A stretch of 64,000 nucleotides of DNA, taken from contig NZ_CP063814.1 of NCBI RefSeq assembly GCF_015277875.1, forward strand, positions 558,001 to 622,000, read 5' to 3'. Numbering within the stretch: the stretch's first letter is position 1; each line of letters begins with the position of its first letter. Of this stretch, positions 15,790 through 25,600 are shown in pieces. Source of the DNA: Microbacterium luteum. GTDB taxonomy: Bacteria > Actinomycetota > Actinomycetes > Actinomycetales > Microbacteriaceae. Made by a program: the position numbers and the translations under genes. The notes under the pieces were generated by a model that was not told the DNA's origin, made no database searches, and saw only the letters and a list, made by a program, of their open reading frames with translations.

Positions 15790-17765
15790 CAGAACAGCGG
15801 GTCTCGGGTGTCGATTGAACGACCGAATGGAGCGTTCAGCGCGAGTTCCAGGGATTCACGTGCACGGGAGAAGGAGAGCTCCGATACGGCGGGGCTGAAG
15901 ATCGCTTCGATGGTCTCGCTGCTGAACGTCGCGTCCCCGCGCCGGCCGGGCTTCAACCCCCACAAAGGTGTCAGCATCGGGTGAAGCTGGAACTTCCGAT
16001 GCTGTGAGCCGTGATTGCGAGCGGCTCGACCTCCAATCACTTCAACGAGAAGGCCATGGTCAAGGCACCGTTCCAGGACGCTCAGAGCGTCCTCTGACAC
16101 TCCCGTCAGCGGCGATGAGAATGTCGTGATGTCGATCTCGCTCGGTTTGTCCGAATACCGGATCGATTGCAGGTAGACGCCGAGCCGTCTCACCGCGATC
16201 TCGCATTCCTCGCCTTCGGTGCCGAGCGGTTTCGCGTCGGCGAGATACCACCGTGCTGCGTCGAGCACTCCTTCACTGAGCGCCCGTTCCGAAATGGGAA
16301 CGGCTCCGCTGAACACGTCCTCACCGTGGAAGTCCGCCCAATGCGACACGTACTTGAGGATCATGAGGAGGCTGCGCGGGAGGAATCCGGACATGCCGAC
16401 GAGTTCACCGAAACCGGCATACGCGGTGCGCCGGTTCGCTTCCTTGTAGATCTGGGCGACCGCGTCGCTCTTGCGCTGCTTGAAGAAGTTCGCAAGCTCT
16501 CTGCTCTCGCGGCCCTCGATGAGTGGTTCCACCCACACGCGAGCCCTCGATGCGGTCTCGGCAGACGGTGTCTGTCCGCTGGCCCAGTGTTGGTAGAACT
16601 TAAGAACCGCCAGCTTCTCCAGTAGCGGGTAGTCGGGCAGGGCGACTGCGGCGCACACGTCATCGGCGACGGCGGCGGAACGCGCGCGTTGGGTCGCGGT
16701 ACGCAGCCGCGTGAGGTAGGGACGTTCGTGCGGCGCGTACTTCTCAAGGACGGCTCCGAGGCGCTTGCTGAAGAACCGATCGTCGGATTCGAACGACAGG
16801 CGACCTATCCAGGTCTCCGCCTCTCCGGCGCTGAGTTCGAACTCTCGCAACCGCACGCTGATCAACTCGCGGCAGAACGCCTCATACGCTTTGGGGTCGC
16901 GCGCGTACGTGTCCTCAATCGTGTAGATCTCGTACTCGCTGCCCTTCTTGTTCTCCTCACCCGCGCTCAATGTCCTGTGCGTCTTGATACCCCAGCTTCG
17001 ACCACCGACCAGGAACGTCGCCGGTGCTTCCTTCTCACGGATCAGGGTGTTGAAGTAGATCTGCTGGTCATAGGCGAGGTTCTCGTACTCGTCGGCGAGG
17101 AACGTCACCCGGATCCCCTCAAAACCCGGGAGCCTGCTCACGGCCTGGCAGACCCGGAAGACGAGCTCGCCCGGGTTGGAGCGGATGTTGATGTCCAGCC
17201 GGCCGGTGTGAGCGGCGTTGTTGATGACCCAGTCGAGATCGCCTCGGATCGCGGACAGCCGTGCCAGCGCGTCCGACAGCGAGCGCCCCGCCCCGACGCT
17301 CTCCTCAGCCGACAACTGAATGGTGCCCGCGACCGCGTCGAACACGTCGGCCACATCTACCTCCGCCCAGCTCTCGGACTCCCCTACATCCCGCACCGTG
17401 GCGATGAGCAGTTCGGACAGCCACAGGTCCATGTAGTACGCGAACGCGGACGACCAGATGTCCGCGCTCTGTCCTTTTCCGACGAACCGGCTGCCGTTGA
17501 GGCCGCTGCATCGGAAGTACACGCCGAGGTAGCCGTCAGCTTGGATCTCGGCGAGCGGTCTGGTACCTCGCGCTTTCTGCAGCGGAAACGAGAAGTGCCG
17601 CATCAGGTGCGTACGACCGCCGCCCTTGACCCCAGTGAGAAACTGCGGCATCGGGCTGGCGGGGTCGGCGATAGCGCGCTCACGGCCGGCGAACGCGACG
17701 TAGGTCCGTTCGATCTGCGGGTCGTTGAGGTCGACCGCTTTCGTCACCTCGAACGGGCTACGCAT
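15789..17765 (-). CDS. ORC/CDC6-like AAA ATPase with altered P-loop
   Basis: A 658-residue STAND/ORC-CDC6-like ATPase. The P-loop region is GVKGGGRT (residues 45-52), with Arg51 where Lys is expected. Walker B is VTFLADEYENL (220-230, Asp225 and Glu226), and a sensor-like LVGGRSWGIKT follows at 252-262. The C-terminal 300 residues are helical, with probable winged-helix character near the end. The ATG at 17765 overlaps the phosphoribosyltransferase gene by 8 bases. I recall PRTase proteins paired with ORC-CDC6 ATPases being proposed as bacterial conflict systems. Here it probably senses DNA or switches the effectors; ATP hydrolysis may be weak. Confidence 0.8.
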   Translation of the reverse strand: MRSPFEVTKAVDLNDPQIERTYVAFAGRERAIADPASPMPQFLTGVKGGGRTHLMRHFSFPLQKARGTRPLAEIQADGYLGVYFRCSGLNGSRFVGKGQSADIWSSAFAYYMDLWLSELLIATVRDVGESESWAEVDVADVFDAVAGTIQLSAEESVGAGRSLSDALARLSAIRGDLDWVINNAAHTGRLDINIRSNPGELVFRVCQAVSRLPGFEGIRVTFLADEYENLAYDQQIYFNTLIREKEAPATFLVGGRSWGIKTHRTLSAGEENKKGSEYEIYTIEDTYARDPKAYEAFCRELISVRLREFELSAGEAETWIGRLSFESDDRFFSKRLGAVLEKYAPHERPYLTRLRTATQRARSAAVADDVCAAVALPDYPLLEKLAVLKFYQHWASGQTPSAETASRARVWVEPLIEGRESRELANFFKQRKSDAVAQIYKEANRRTAYAGFGELVGMSGFLPRSLLMILKYVSHWADFHGEDVFSGAVPISERALSEGVLDAARWYLADAKPLGTEGEECEIAVRRLGVYLQSIRYSDKPSEIDITTFSSPLTGVSEDALSVLERCLDHGLLVEVIGGRAARNHGSQHRKFQLHPMLTPLWGLKPGRRGDATFSSETIEAIFSPAVSELSFSRARESLELALNAPFGRSIDTRDPLF

Positions 17766-18747
17766 CACTCCCCAGCTCCTTCTTGTAGCGGCGGAACACC
17801 GGCTCCCACGCCACGACACTGTCGTTGACCCAGAAGATGGGCAGGGTGTGGTCGGGAACGTTGTGGTGCAGGCCCAGCATCAACTGGCCGTCCCCGAAGC
17901 CGAAGCAGTTTCCCGGCGCCAGGTCAGCACCGTAGCGCTCAGCGACCATGCGCCCGATGTCTCGCTCGATCCCCGGCGGAGGGTCCGAGTACACGTGGGA
18001 CTCCTCGCTGAAGGTGAGCTGCGACTGGTTCAGTTCATGGACGGCTTCCACCCGGTCAAAGCCCAGGTCGCGGACCGCGTCCAGTCCTTTCGGCTTCGCG
18101 AACATCGTGAGGTACCAGATCTCAACATCCTGGCCGCTGCGGGTCGCGGCTGCGCGGAGAAGCTCAACGAAGTCCACGTTGTGTTGCACCGCTTGAGTGC
18201 CAGTGCCGAGCACATCGTCGATGAACACCACGCGTCGAAGCTCGGGGTCCGCGATCCGGAACTCATTGTCATCGCTCGAGTGGGAAAGGATCTGGTAGGG
18301 GTTCGGGAACAGTTCCTTGTCGAGGGTGTTGTCCTGGCGGAAGTAGTAGAGCAGGTGCGTTCCGCTCTCGGACGGGTTGCCGACGCCCAGAAACCTGGTG
18401 CGTGCCAGCTGCGCCTCGTACTCGGCCTGGAGGTACTCCGCATCAGAGCGTCCGCCCGCGTCGGCCCGAATGCGCTGGATGATCTCGTACCGGAAGAGGT
18501 CTCGGTACATCGCCGTGAGCAGCTCCCGTACTTCACGCAACCCGAAGTACGTGAAGTGGGACAGCAGGTGAGCTGCGTGGGATTGCTCCACCCGAACGGA
18601 GACATTCTCGGTCTTGCCGGTGAAGTTCTCCAGCCACCGGTTCACATCGGGGACCGTGCCGTTTCCTTCCCACAGCACTTCGGACAGCACTTTGATACGT
18701 CGGCGGACGCCTGCTTCGTCCTCGTCTGCACCACCCAGTTCAAGCAT
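17758..18747 (-). CDS. Phosphoribosyltransferase-like protein (PRTase-CE type)
   Basis: A 329-residue protein with a clear PRPP-binding loop VVFIDDVLGTGT (residues 173-184), the hallmark of type I phosphoribosyltransferases. The N-terminal 165 residues are helical and not part of ordinary nucleotide-salvage enzymes. The C-terminal part includes GLHHNVPDHTLPIFW, a segment I associate with this conflict-system group. It overlaps the methyltransferase gene by 8 bases and the ATPase gene by 8 bases, so the proteins are probably made together. It may modify a nucleotide or nucleic acid using PRPP, or only bind a nucleotide; substrate unknown. Confidence 0.82.
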   Translation of the reverse strand: MLELGGADEDEAGVRRRIKVLSEVLWEGNGTVPDVNRWLENFTGKTENVSVRVEQSHAAHLLSHFTYFGLREVRELLTAMYRDLFRYEIIQRIRADAGGRSDAEYLQAEYEAQLARTRFLGVGNPSESGTHLLYYFRQDNTLDKELFPNPYQILSHSSDDNEFRIADPELRRVVFIDDVLGTGTQAVQHNVDFVELLRAAATRSGQDVEIWYLTMFAKPKGLDAVRDLGFDRVEAVHELNQSQLTFSEESHVYSDPPPGIERDIGRMVAERYGADLAPGNCFGFGDGQLMLGLHHNVPDHTLPIFWVNDSVVAWEPVFRRYKKELGSDA

Positions 18748-20068
18748 CTGGATTCACCTCGAAGACGTCGATGTGCTCTGCGGGCGACGGCGTCCCGTTG
18801 CGCCGGGCGGTCAGCAGTGTCCGGCCACGGATCGGGTCGCGCACAGACAGCGTCCGCTGGTAGCCCAGACACTGCACGATCTCCGCGAGATGCTGGCTTG
18901 TGTGCAGAGTGCTCCCTACGACGCTGTTTGTACCGGTCACGAGAGCGATCCGCTTCACGCCCGTGGTGCGTGCGTTCGTGAACGCCGCCTGCATGTCGAC
19001 GAAGTACGTCAGGTAGATGGCTGCCCGGCGTGCGTCCTTCCTGCCGATGCCTTCGAGGAGGCCGCGGAGGCTCGGGCTCCACACGTCGGCGGTCGTCAGT
19101 GTCGCATCCTTCGCGGAGAGATGTTCGCGGCCGATGTTGCCATGCTCTATGTGTACGGTCCGTCCCGTTGGCGCGTGCCCCAACCAGCCCGCCTCCAGAC
19201 TCGTGCTCCGCACGTACTTCTGCGCCGCGCCATACGGGGGGCTTGAGAGCAGCAGGGTGGTGCGTGCCTCCTCTGGCGAGGGCCACATGTCGAGATCGCG
19301 CGCGTCGCCAGTCCACACGTGCGCGGGTGGACGGCGCCGCGGCAGCCGCTCGAGCTTCGCCACCATCGCCGTCGCCTCGGCACCCCACGCCTCCCACACA
19401 TCCGAGGCGGTCGCGGCCGCGTTCCTCTGCGTGCGCACCGGGACGGGAATCCGCGGGTCGGTTGTCGCGACGCGCCGCGCCGTCAGCACCAGACACAGCA
19501 TCGCCACTTCCCGATCGGCGGCGGATAGGTCAGCGGCCTCCGAAATGACGGTGAGGAGCCTTCCCAACGCCGAAAGCGCCTGCGGCGCGTACCAGCGACC
19601 AAGCGCGGTCGACGGGATCGTGGGACGGCGGCACCGTTTCGCTGCCGCGAGGACCTCATCAAGCCGCGTCTCTGCGTCGCCAACCTCCTCCGCGCGCACT
19701 TTGACACGGCTGACGAGTGCCGCGACGGGGTTCTGTTCCACGCCGATGGACGCGATGCCCCGAAGCTGCGCTTCGAGCAGGACGGTACCCGAGCCGACGA
19801 ACGGGTCGAAGACCAAGTCGACGCCGTCGACTATCGCATCGGTCGCGAGCAGGAATCTCGGAATGTGACGCAGGAGTCGCGCAGGGTACGGGTACAGCCC
19901 GTGGGTGTACTCGTTCGCCGGAAGCACACCCACCAGCTGTCGAAAACTCACATCGAGCGACTCGCCCGAATATCTGCGCGCCAGGTCGGCGTATTCGCGT
20001 GAGTAGTGACGTGAGGTGACGTGGGTGGGCGGTGGCACGGCCTCAGCGGACACGAGGTCACTCGACAC
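18740..20068 (-). CDS. DNA amino-methyltransferase
   Basis: A 442-residue protein. THGLYPYPARLLRHIPRFLL (55-74) resembles the H-YPAKF-IP lead-in of beta-class DNA methyltransferases. The SAM motif DPFVGSGT lies at 88-95 and the catalytic SPPYG at 276-280, so methylation of an exocyclic amino group (N4-cytosine or N6-adenine) is expected. It starts at GTG 20068 and is first of the four-gene minus-strand operon. No restriction endonuclease with a recognisable motif is adjacent. It may mark host DNA for the neighbouring ATPase/PRTase module. Confidence 0.87.
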   Translation of the reverse strand: MSSDLVSAEAVPPPTHVTSRHYSREYADLARRYSGESLDVSFRQLVGVLPANEYTHGLYPYPARLLRHIPRFLLATDAIVDGVDLVFDPFVGSGTVLLEAQLRGIASIGVEQNPVAALVSRVKVRAEEVGDAETRLDEVLAAAKRCRRPTIPSTALGRWYAPQALSALGRLLTVISEAADLSAADREVAMLCLVLTARRVATTDPRIPVPVRTQRNAAATASDVWEAWGAEATAMVAKLERLPRRRPPAHVWTGDARDLDMWPSPEEARTTLLLSSPPYGAAQKYVRSTSLEAGWLGHAPTGRTVHIEHGNIGREHLSAKDATLTTADVWSPSLRGLLEGIGRKDARRAAIYLTYFVDMQAAFTNARTTGVKRIALVTGTNSVVGSTLHTSQHLAEIVQCLGYQRTLSVRDPIRGRTLLTARRNGTPSPAEHIDVFEVNPDA

Positions 20069-20256
20069 TGCTAACCCTGCCCGTCACGTCTTTACGGCTC
20101 ACTCTCGATTACGGTACAGCGCCCACGCCCCGGGACGTGCTATTGCCGCCGACGCACCCCGGATCATCTGCTCGTTTGATCCGCCGCAGGGTATGATTCA
20201 CAGCCCGAAGCCGATAGGCTTAAGGCCTCCTACACGCCGCCCTGGAGGGGATCTCG
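20069..20256. promoter_or_regulatory. Divergent promoter region of the six-gene island
   Basis: The only intergenic stretch of the island, separating the four leftward genes from the two rightward ones. A TATGAT box at 20192-20197 could be the -10 of the rightward promoter; I see no matching -35. A CTGGAGGGG site lies just before the ATG at 20257. Leftward signals are not obvious. Confidence 0.45.
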
Positions 20257-20499
20257 ATGACACTTGTTGCCGACCGCGTTGCAGACTCACGAACCCAACA
20301 GTTGAAGGCACTCATCGAAATCCTCGTCGACGTCGTCAAGGCGCACGGCGGGACGGTGTCGCAGCGTGAAGCGATGCGTGAGGCGGCAACGAAGGCCGAG
20401 ATGTCGGTTTCCGAGATGCCGTACATCGTCAACTCTGCCGTCGCCGACCATCGGATAACCGCGGACCTGCGGTCTGGGAAGTTGGAACTTGTAGTCTGA
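20257..20499 (+). CDS. Small helical protein upstream of the dGTPase
   Basis: An 80-residue protein with a good GGAGGGG ribosome binding site. It is mostly helical (residues 5-60) and ends in a short beta hairpin (ITADLRSGKLELVV), a layout compatible with a small winged-helix fold. It lies four bases from the dGTPase-like gene, so the two are cotranscribed. It could be a DNA-binding regulator or an inhibitor of the hydrolase; no family recognised. Confidence 0.7.
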   Translation: MTLVADRVADSRTQQLKALIEILVDVVKAHGGTVSQREAMREAATKAEMSVSEMPYIVNSAVADHRITADLRSGKLELVV

Positions 20500-20503
20500 G
20501 TCG

Positions 20504-22051
20504 GTGGCAGTTGAGAACCCGCCGGACGCTCTAGTCAAACTTGCCGACGGATCGTGGGTTCTGCCGCGCACCCGCGAGCAACGCTACGGCCGACGGGAAG
20601 TGTCCCGACCGAGCGCCCGGGATCACCGCACGGAAACCGAACGCGACCGGGGCCGACTGGGCTACTCGGCGTACCTGCGACGCCTCGCCGGCGTGACCCA
20701 GGTCGTCTCGCCCGAGCTCGCGTCCGCACAGATGCACAGTCGCTCATCGCACACCCACAAGGTGGCCATGATCGCGCGAGAGATTGCAGACCATGTGACA
20801 CGCAGTGCCGATGAGAACGGCGCCTGGCGGGCAGTCATCGCCGCTGCGGGCGGCCTAGACATCGCCGCCTGTGAGGCCGCCGGACTTGCACACGACATCG
20901 GCCACCCCCCGTTCGGCCATGCCGGTGAGGACGCGCTGGACGCCTACCTGGAACTCAAGGACGTCGAGGACGGATTCGAAGGGAACGCGCAGACGTTCCG
21001 AACCGTGACACGTCTTGACCGCAACAAGGGCACCACCGTCTACGGGCTGAACCTGACGAACGTCACGCTGGCGGCGGTACTCAAGTACCCGTATGCGAAG
21101 CGCAAGCCGTACAAGGACGGGAAGAACCGAAAGTTCGGGGCCTACCTCGACGATGCCGACCAGCTCCGGTACGTGCGCGCTGCAGTCCTCGACCTCGGAG
21201 AGGCCGGGGAGGACCACGGGCGGCAAACGCTGGAAGCCTCCATCATGGACCTCGCCGACGATGTCGCCTACGCCATCCACGACCTGGAGGACTTCCTCGC
21301 AGCCGGTCTCATCGATGTCGGCCTGGTCCTCGACGACATCAATGCCGCGCTCGACGACGCCGGCATCGTTCAAGACATGCGCGAGAAGGCAGACTTCCGC
21401 AGCGCCAACTTCAGGAAGACACCAGGGCGGTTCTCCCAGCCCCTGGTGTTCGTCGAAGCGTCAAAGCGGCATCGAGTGGGGTACTCACCCCACTACAACG
21501 ACCGGGACTATGCGGCCGCCCTGCACGATGTGGGCCGCTTCCTCACCCAGCTCGGGGACCCCGACCTTCAGGACTACGCGCAAAATCTGAGGCTGCTGCT
21601 GAAGGATTTCATCACGAAGTTCTTCGACGCCATCGAATTGAACGAGGACCCACCTTACGCCGACGGCCCGTCGGTGTACCTCACGTCGGAAGCCTGGCAT
21701 CAAATGCAGGTGCTGAAATCCATCACGCGCCATTACCTAGTGTCTCGACCCCGCATGGGTTCGATGCAGCGGGCTCAGACGAGGTCCATCGAGATTCTGA
21801 TGGAAGGTCTCGCGGACTGGATCTGTACCGCCCCCGAGGAACACTCTCTCCCGCCGACGCTGCTGAGCATGCTCGCGCGCAACAACGTCGCGGTGCCTAT
21901 CACTCGGCAGTCGACAGACTCCCTCGAGCCTGAGCACTTCCGCGCCCTGTCCGACTATGTGTGCACCATGTCCGACTCCGAGGCCCTCATGCGATCCCAG
22001 TGGCTCGCAGGCACGGAAGTCCCCGGCTCGTTCCGCCTCGCACTGTCCTGA
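20504..22051 (+). CDS. dGTPase-family HD-domain hydrolase
   Basis: A 515-residue protein with dGTP triphosphohydrolase landmarks: ETERDRGRLGYSAYLRRLAG and VTQV (residues 44-66), HSRSSHTHK (78-86), the metal-binding HD in GLAHDIGHPPFGH (127-139, His130-Asp131), GFEGNAQTF (157-165) and SIMDLADDVAYAIHDLED (246-263). Family members remove triphosphate from dNTPs. Depletion of dNTPs by related enzymes is an established anti-phage mechanism. GTG start at 20504. The gene is divergent from the methyltransferase/PRTase/ATPase operon, which suggests a role as an effector rather than housekeeping. Confidence 0.88.
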   Translation: MAVENPPDALVKLADGSWVLPRTREQRYGRREVSRPSARDHRTETERDRGRLGYSAYLRRLAGVTQVVSPELASAQMHSRSSHTHKVAMIAREIADHVTRSADENGAWRAVIAAAGGLDIAACEAAGLAHDIGHPPFGHAGEDALDAYLELKDVEDGFEGNAQTFRTVTRLDRNKGTTVYGLNLTNVTLAAVLKYPYAKRKPYKDGKNRKFGAYLDDADQLRYVRAAVLDLGEAGEDHGRQTLEASIMDLADDVAYAIHDLEDFLAAGLIDVGLVLDDINAALDDAGIVQDMREKADFRSANFRKTPGRFSQPLVFVEASKRHRVGYSPHYNDRDYAAALHDVGRFLTQLGDPDLQDYAQNLRLLLKDFITKFFDAIELNEDPPYADGPSVYLTSEAWHQMQVLKSITRHYLVSRPRMGSMQRAQTRSIEILMEGLADWICTAPEEHSLPPTLLSMLARNNVAVPITRQSTDSLEPEHFRALSDYVCTMSDSEALMRSQWLAGTEVPGSFRLALS

Positions 22052-22616
22052 TGGTTTGGAGATCCAACTTTCTAGGAGACGGGTCGAAGTAGCTGGCGCA
22101 AGGCGAGCACCGGTACTGCGAATGCAAAGCCCGCGCCGGGGCCCGGAGTCTCTGCCGCCAACTCCCGTGGGACTGTTGAGGCGCTGTCCTCGTGGCCGTG
22201 CGAACCCAACAAGTCGCTAACCGGACGGTGATTGGTGCTCTGGGGCGTCACCATCGTCTTCAAAGTCGCCCGGCTCGTCGTCAAGGTGCTCGGGGGCAAT
22301 ATGAGGTTACCGTCGCGCGGTGCGGGAGAGTTCTAGCACGCCGACTTTCGGGCCCGATGACGTTCGTGGACCCTCGGAGAGAGTGCGCGATCAGCGGTCC
22401 GCGATCGCGTTCTCTCTCGCAACCGAAGGCGTTGGCGTCCGAGCCTTGCGACCACGTTCGGAAGGCCGGCCCCTGACGATGCCCGATAAGCGCAGCTCAT
22501 CCGAGACGCCGGATCGCCGGCCTGTTACCCAGAGGACAACGGCTCCAATGCGATGCACGCAGGCACTTTCTGTGAAAGCACTCGTAGGTTAGACATTATT
22601 GGCGTACTCTGAGCGC
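22052..22616. other. Non-coding stretch before the relaxase
   Basis: No convincing gene in 565 bases; short frames lack ribosome binding sites and protein-like composition. It holds the inverted repeat at 22377-22418. Position directly upstream of a relaxase gene makes it the best place for an origin of transfer. Confidence 0.5.
22377..22418. repeat. Imperfect inverted repeat, candidate oriT element
   Basis: GAGAGAGTGCGCGATC (22377-22392) and GATCGCGTTCTCTCTC (22403-22418) pair at 14 of 16 positions around a 10-base spacer. MobF relaxases recognise hairpins beside their nic site, and the element lies 200 bases upstream of the relaxase gene. No nic sequence can be assigned by eye. Confidence 0.45.
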
Positions 22617-25600
22617 ATGCGCGGAGGCCTCGAACGCTGGAAGCGGGGTGTCGAATCGCAGGGGGTTCGGCAGGCGATGGCCTACGCGTTCAAGGGAAGC
22701 TGTGACTCTCACCTCCGCAGCGTCACGGGCATCGAGGCGCTCGCCGCCTATGGTGGAGGAGACGCCGCCTGCGTCACTCGGTTCACCATCGAGGCCGGCG
22801 TCATCACGAGCGACGGACTCGACGCCGGTGAGCTACGCCGTTGGGTCGACGGGCGCGACCCACACACCAACGACGCGCGTGGTCGCGAAATCAGATCACC
22901 GCACGCCGACCTTCTCCTCGATGGCACAATCAATGCTCCGAAGTCATACAGCATCGCCGCGCTGATCAACGACGACCTGGCGACCGAGTTCGAAGCCCTG
23001 CAAAGCCGCCTTCGCACCCAGATCATCACGACCTGGCAGCGAGAGCTGAATGCTCGCCGTGGCGCCGGGGGCAGCATCCGAGAATCGCTTCGCCGCATCG
23101 AAGTGGTCGAACTGCAGCACCGACGGTCGCGGGCGCTCGACCCGCACATCCACCGGCACCTGTGGCTGAACGTCAAGGTGCTCGGCGAGGACGGCAAGTG
23201 GTCGAATGTCGATTCCCGTGTCGCGATGAAGCTCCACACCCTCATCAACGCCGAGGGGGAACTCGCGGCTCGCACCGACCCGGAGTGGATCGACGCACTT
23301 GCGCGAAACGGATACTCCCTCGACGACGCGGGCGAGATCGCCGAACTCGCGCACGCCGTCCGTCCGCTCTCGCGGCGTTCGAACCAGATCGAGGCAAACC
23401 GTGCGAAGTTGCTGCTCGAGTGGCGGTCGGAGCATCCGGGACAGGAGCCCGACCACGACGTACTGCAGCACATCGACCGGCTTGCCTGGGCGAAGAACCG
23501 TCCGAACAAGCCCGGCGTGGTGGATGAGTCCGAGTGGGCGGAGCTCATCCGCGACGAGCTGCGCACGATCGACCCCGACCTGCTGCGGCCGCGGTCCACC
23601 AAGAACCTGCAGGCGGTGGCCATCCAGGATGTCGATCGAGACCTGCTTGCGGCGCGGGCGCTCGTAGACGCCGACTCCCGCTCGGCTGCATGCGGTGGAA
23701 GGTTCAGCGCCTACGACCTGCGAGCGGGCGCAACGCGCGCAGTTGCGGCGTCCGGGGTCGTCGCCTACCGCGACGATCTGCAGGAGCTCATTGACGACGT
23801 CATGGCGCGGGGTCTCGATCACACCGTCGACCTGCTCGGGGCCGAACGCGAGCGGCCGGAGCACATCAAGGGCTTTATGGCCGCCACGACCGCGGGGCTG
23901 AAGGTCGAGCTGGCCGCGCGGTTCGATGCGCTCACGCGGGCGGGGCAGCCGGTGGGTCACGACGACATTGCCGACATCGCTGACCTGGTCCTGGACGCCG
24001 ACGTGACGCTCGACGAAGGTCAAGCGGATGCTGCGGCCGCGATCGCTGGCACGGACCGTCTGGTGTCGGTGACGGGGCCGGCGGGCGCGGGCAAGACAAC
24101 GATGCTCCGCGTCGCGCGTGCCGCGCTGCAGCGGCAGGGACGGCAGCTCGTTGTGGTCGCGCCGACGAAGAAGGCTGCGTCGGTCGCGGGACGGGAGATC
24201 GGCGCGACCGCGTTGAGCCTGCACGCGCTGCTCGCCGACCATGGCTGGCGCTGGGGTCGCGACGAAGCCGGTGCCGAGGTGTGGACGCGGCTGCGGGTCG
24301 GCGATGCGGATCCGCGCACAGGTGGGATGTTCGCTGGGCCGCGTCGGTTCGCGCTGCGGCCGGGTGATCGGGTCGTCGTCGACGAGGCGGGAATGGTGGA
24401 TCTGCACACTGCTTCGGCGCTGGCGGCGGTCGCTGCGGAAACTGGCGCCGGCGTCGCGATGGTCGGCGACCACCTCCAGGCCATGCCGGTCGGCCACGCC
24501 GGCGCGATGGCGTGCATGACCCGCCGCGCTACTGCCGTCGTCGAGCTGACTGCGGTGCATCGCTTCCGCGACCCGGACTATGCCGCGCTCACGCTGCGCA
24601 TGCGGGAACCGGCGTCGCGCGATGATGCGCTCGCCGTTGCGTCCGAGCTCGATGCGCGGGGTTCGATTCGCCGGGTGACGGATGCTGCGCAAGCCAGAGA
24701 CGTGATGGTCGACGCCTGGTTCCGCTGGGCAGCGACGCGCCGACGCGTGGCGCTGGTGACGAGCACGAACGAAGAGGCGGACGCGATCAACGAGGCGATC
24801 CAGGAGCGGCGGGTGGAACTCGGGCAGCTGCACGCTGGCCGACTGGCCATGGGGCAGGGGGAGCAGCGACTGCTCGAGGGGGACGTTGTGCAGACACGGC
24901 TCAATGATCGAGAGGCTGACGTGGAGAACCGAGCGTTGTGGACGATTCGTCGGATTGGTTCTTCGGACATCGTCCTGGTCGCGCTAGGGGACAGTGGCGA
25001 TACGCGGCGAGTGCCGCTCGAGTATGCAGCGGAACATGTGCACTTGGCCTACGCCTCGACCGTGCACGGCATCCAGGGCGAAACGACGGATGCATCGATC
25101 GTTGGCCCCGGCGTCGACGCTTCGGGGCTCTACGTGGGGATGACACGCGGGCGGTTGCACAACGAGGCGATCGCAGTCGGGTGGAGTTCGGATGCCGCGC
25201 AGGAACATGTCGCGGACAGCATGATGCGCGGCGCCCAGGAGGTGAGCATCGACGACTCGGTGCGGGCCGCACGGAATGAGCTTGGACGTGCGGCTCGTGC
25301 TTCGGCGGTTCCACGTAGGGAGAGTGACGCCGCGGGCGTACGCCCTGACCATCCATCGGATGCGGCTCACCGTCGCGAATGGCTAGAGTCCGCCACCGAT
25401 GCCTTGGCCTCACTCGAAGCTCAGATCGCGGGCGAGGCGGCCGTGCACCACGCGCGCGGGTCAGCTGACTCGAAGAGGTGCGAGGCTCTGATGCGTCAAC
25501 GGGATCGAGTCCGTCTCGCTATCGATGAAATCGGTCGGGCTCACGAACGAACGGCCCCAGAGGTGCCAAACCTCGCAGCCCCCCACCGGGACCACGTGCG

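Noticed and set aside
18740..20068. Calling the methyltransferase part of a classical restriction-modification system
   Set aside because: No endonuclease motif is found in the neighbouring proteins; its partners are a PRTase, an ATPase and a dGTPase.
22190..22340. Short plus-strand frame (LWGVTIVFKVARLVVKVLGG) before the relaxase
   Set aside because: About 33 codons with no ribosome binding site; insufficient to call a gene.
22944..24833. A 629-codon minus-strand open frame opposite the relaxase
   Set aside because: The relaxase has clear HUH and helicase motifs; the antisense product is His/Arg-rich without a domain.
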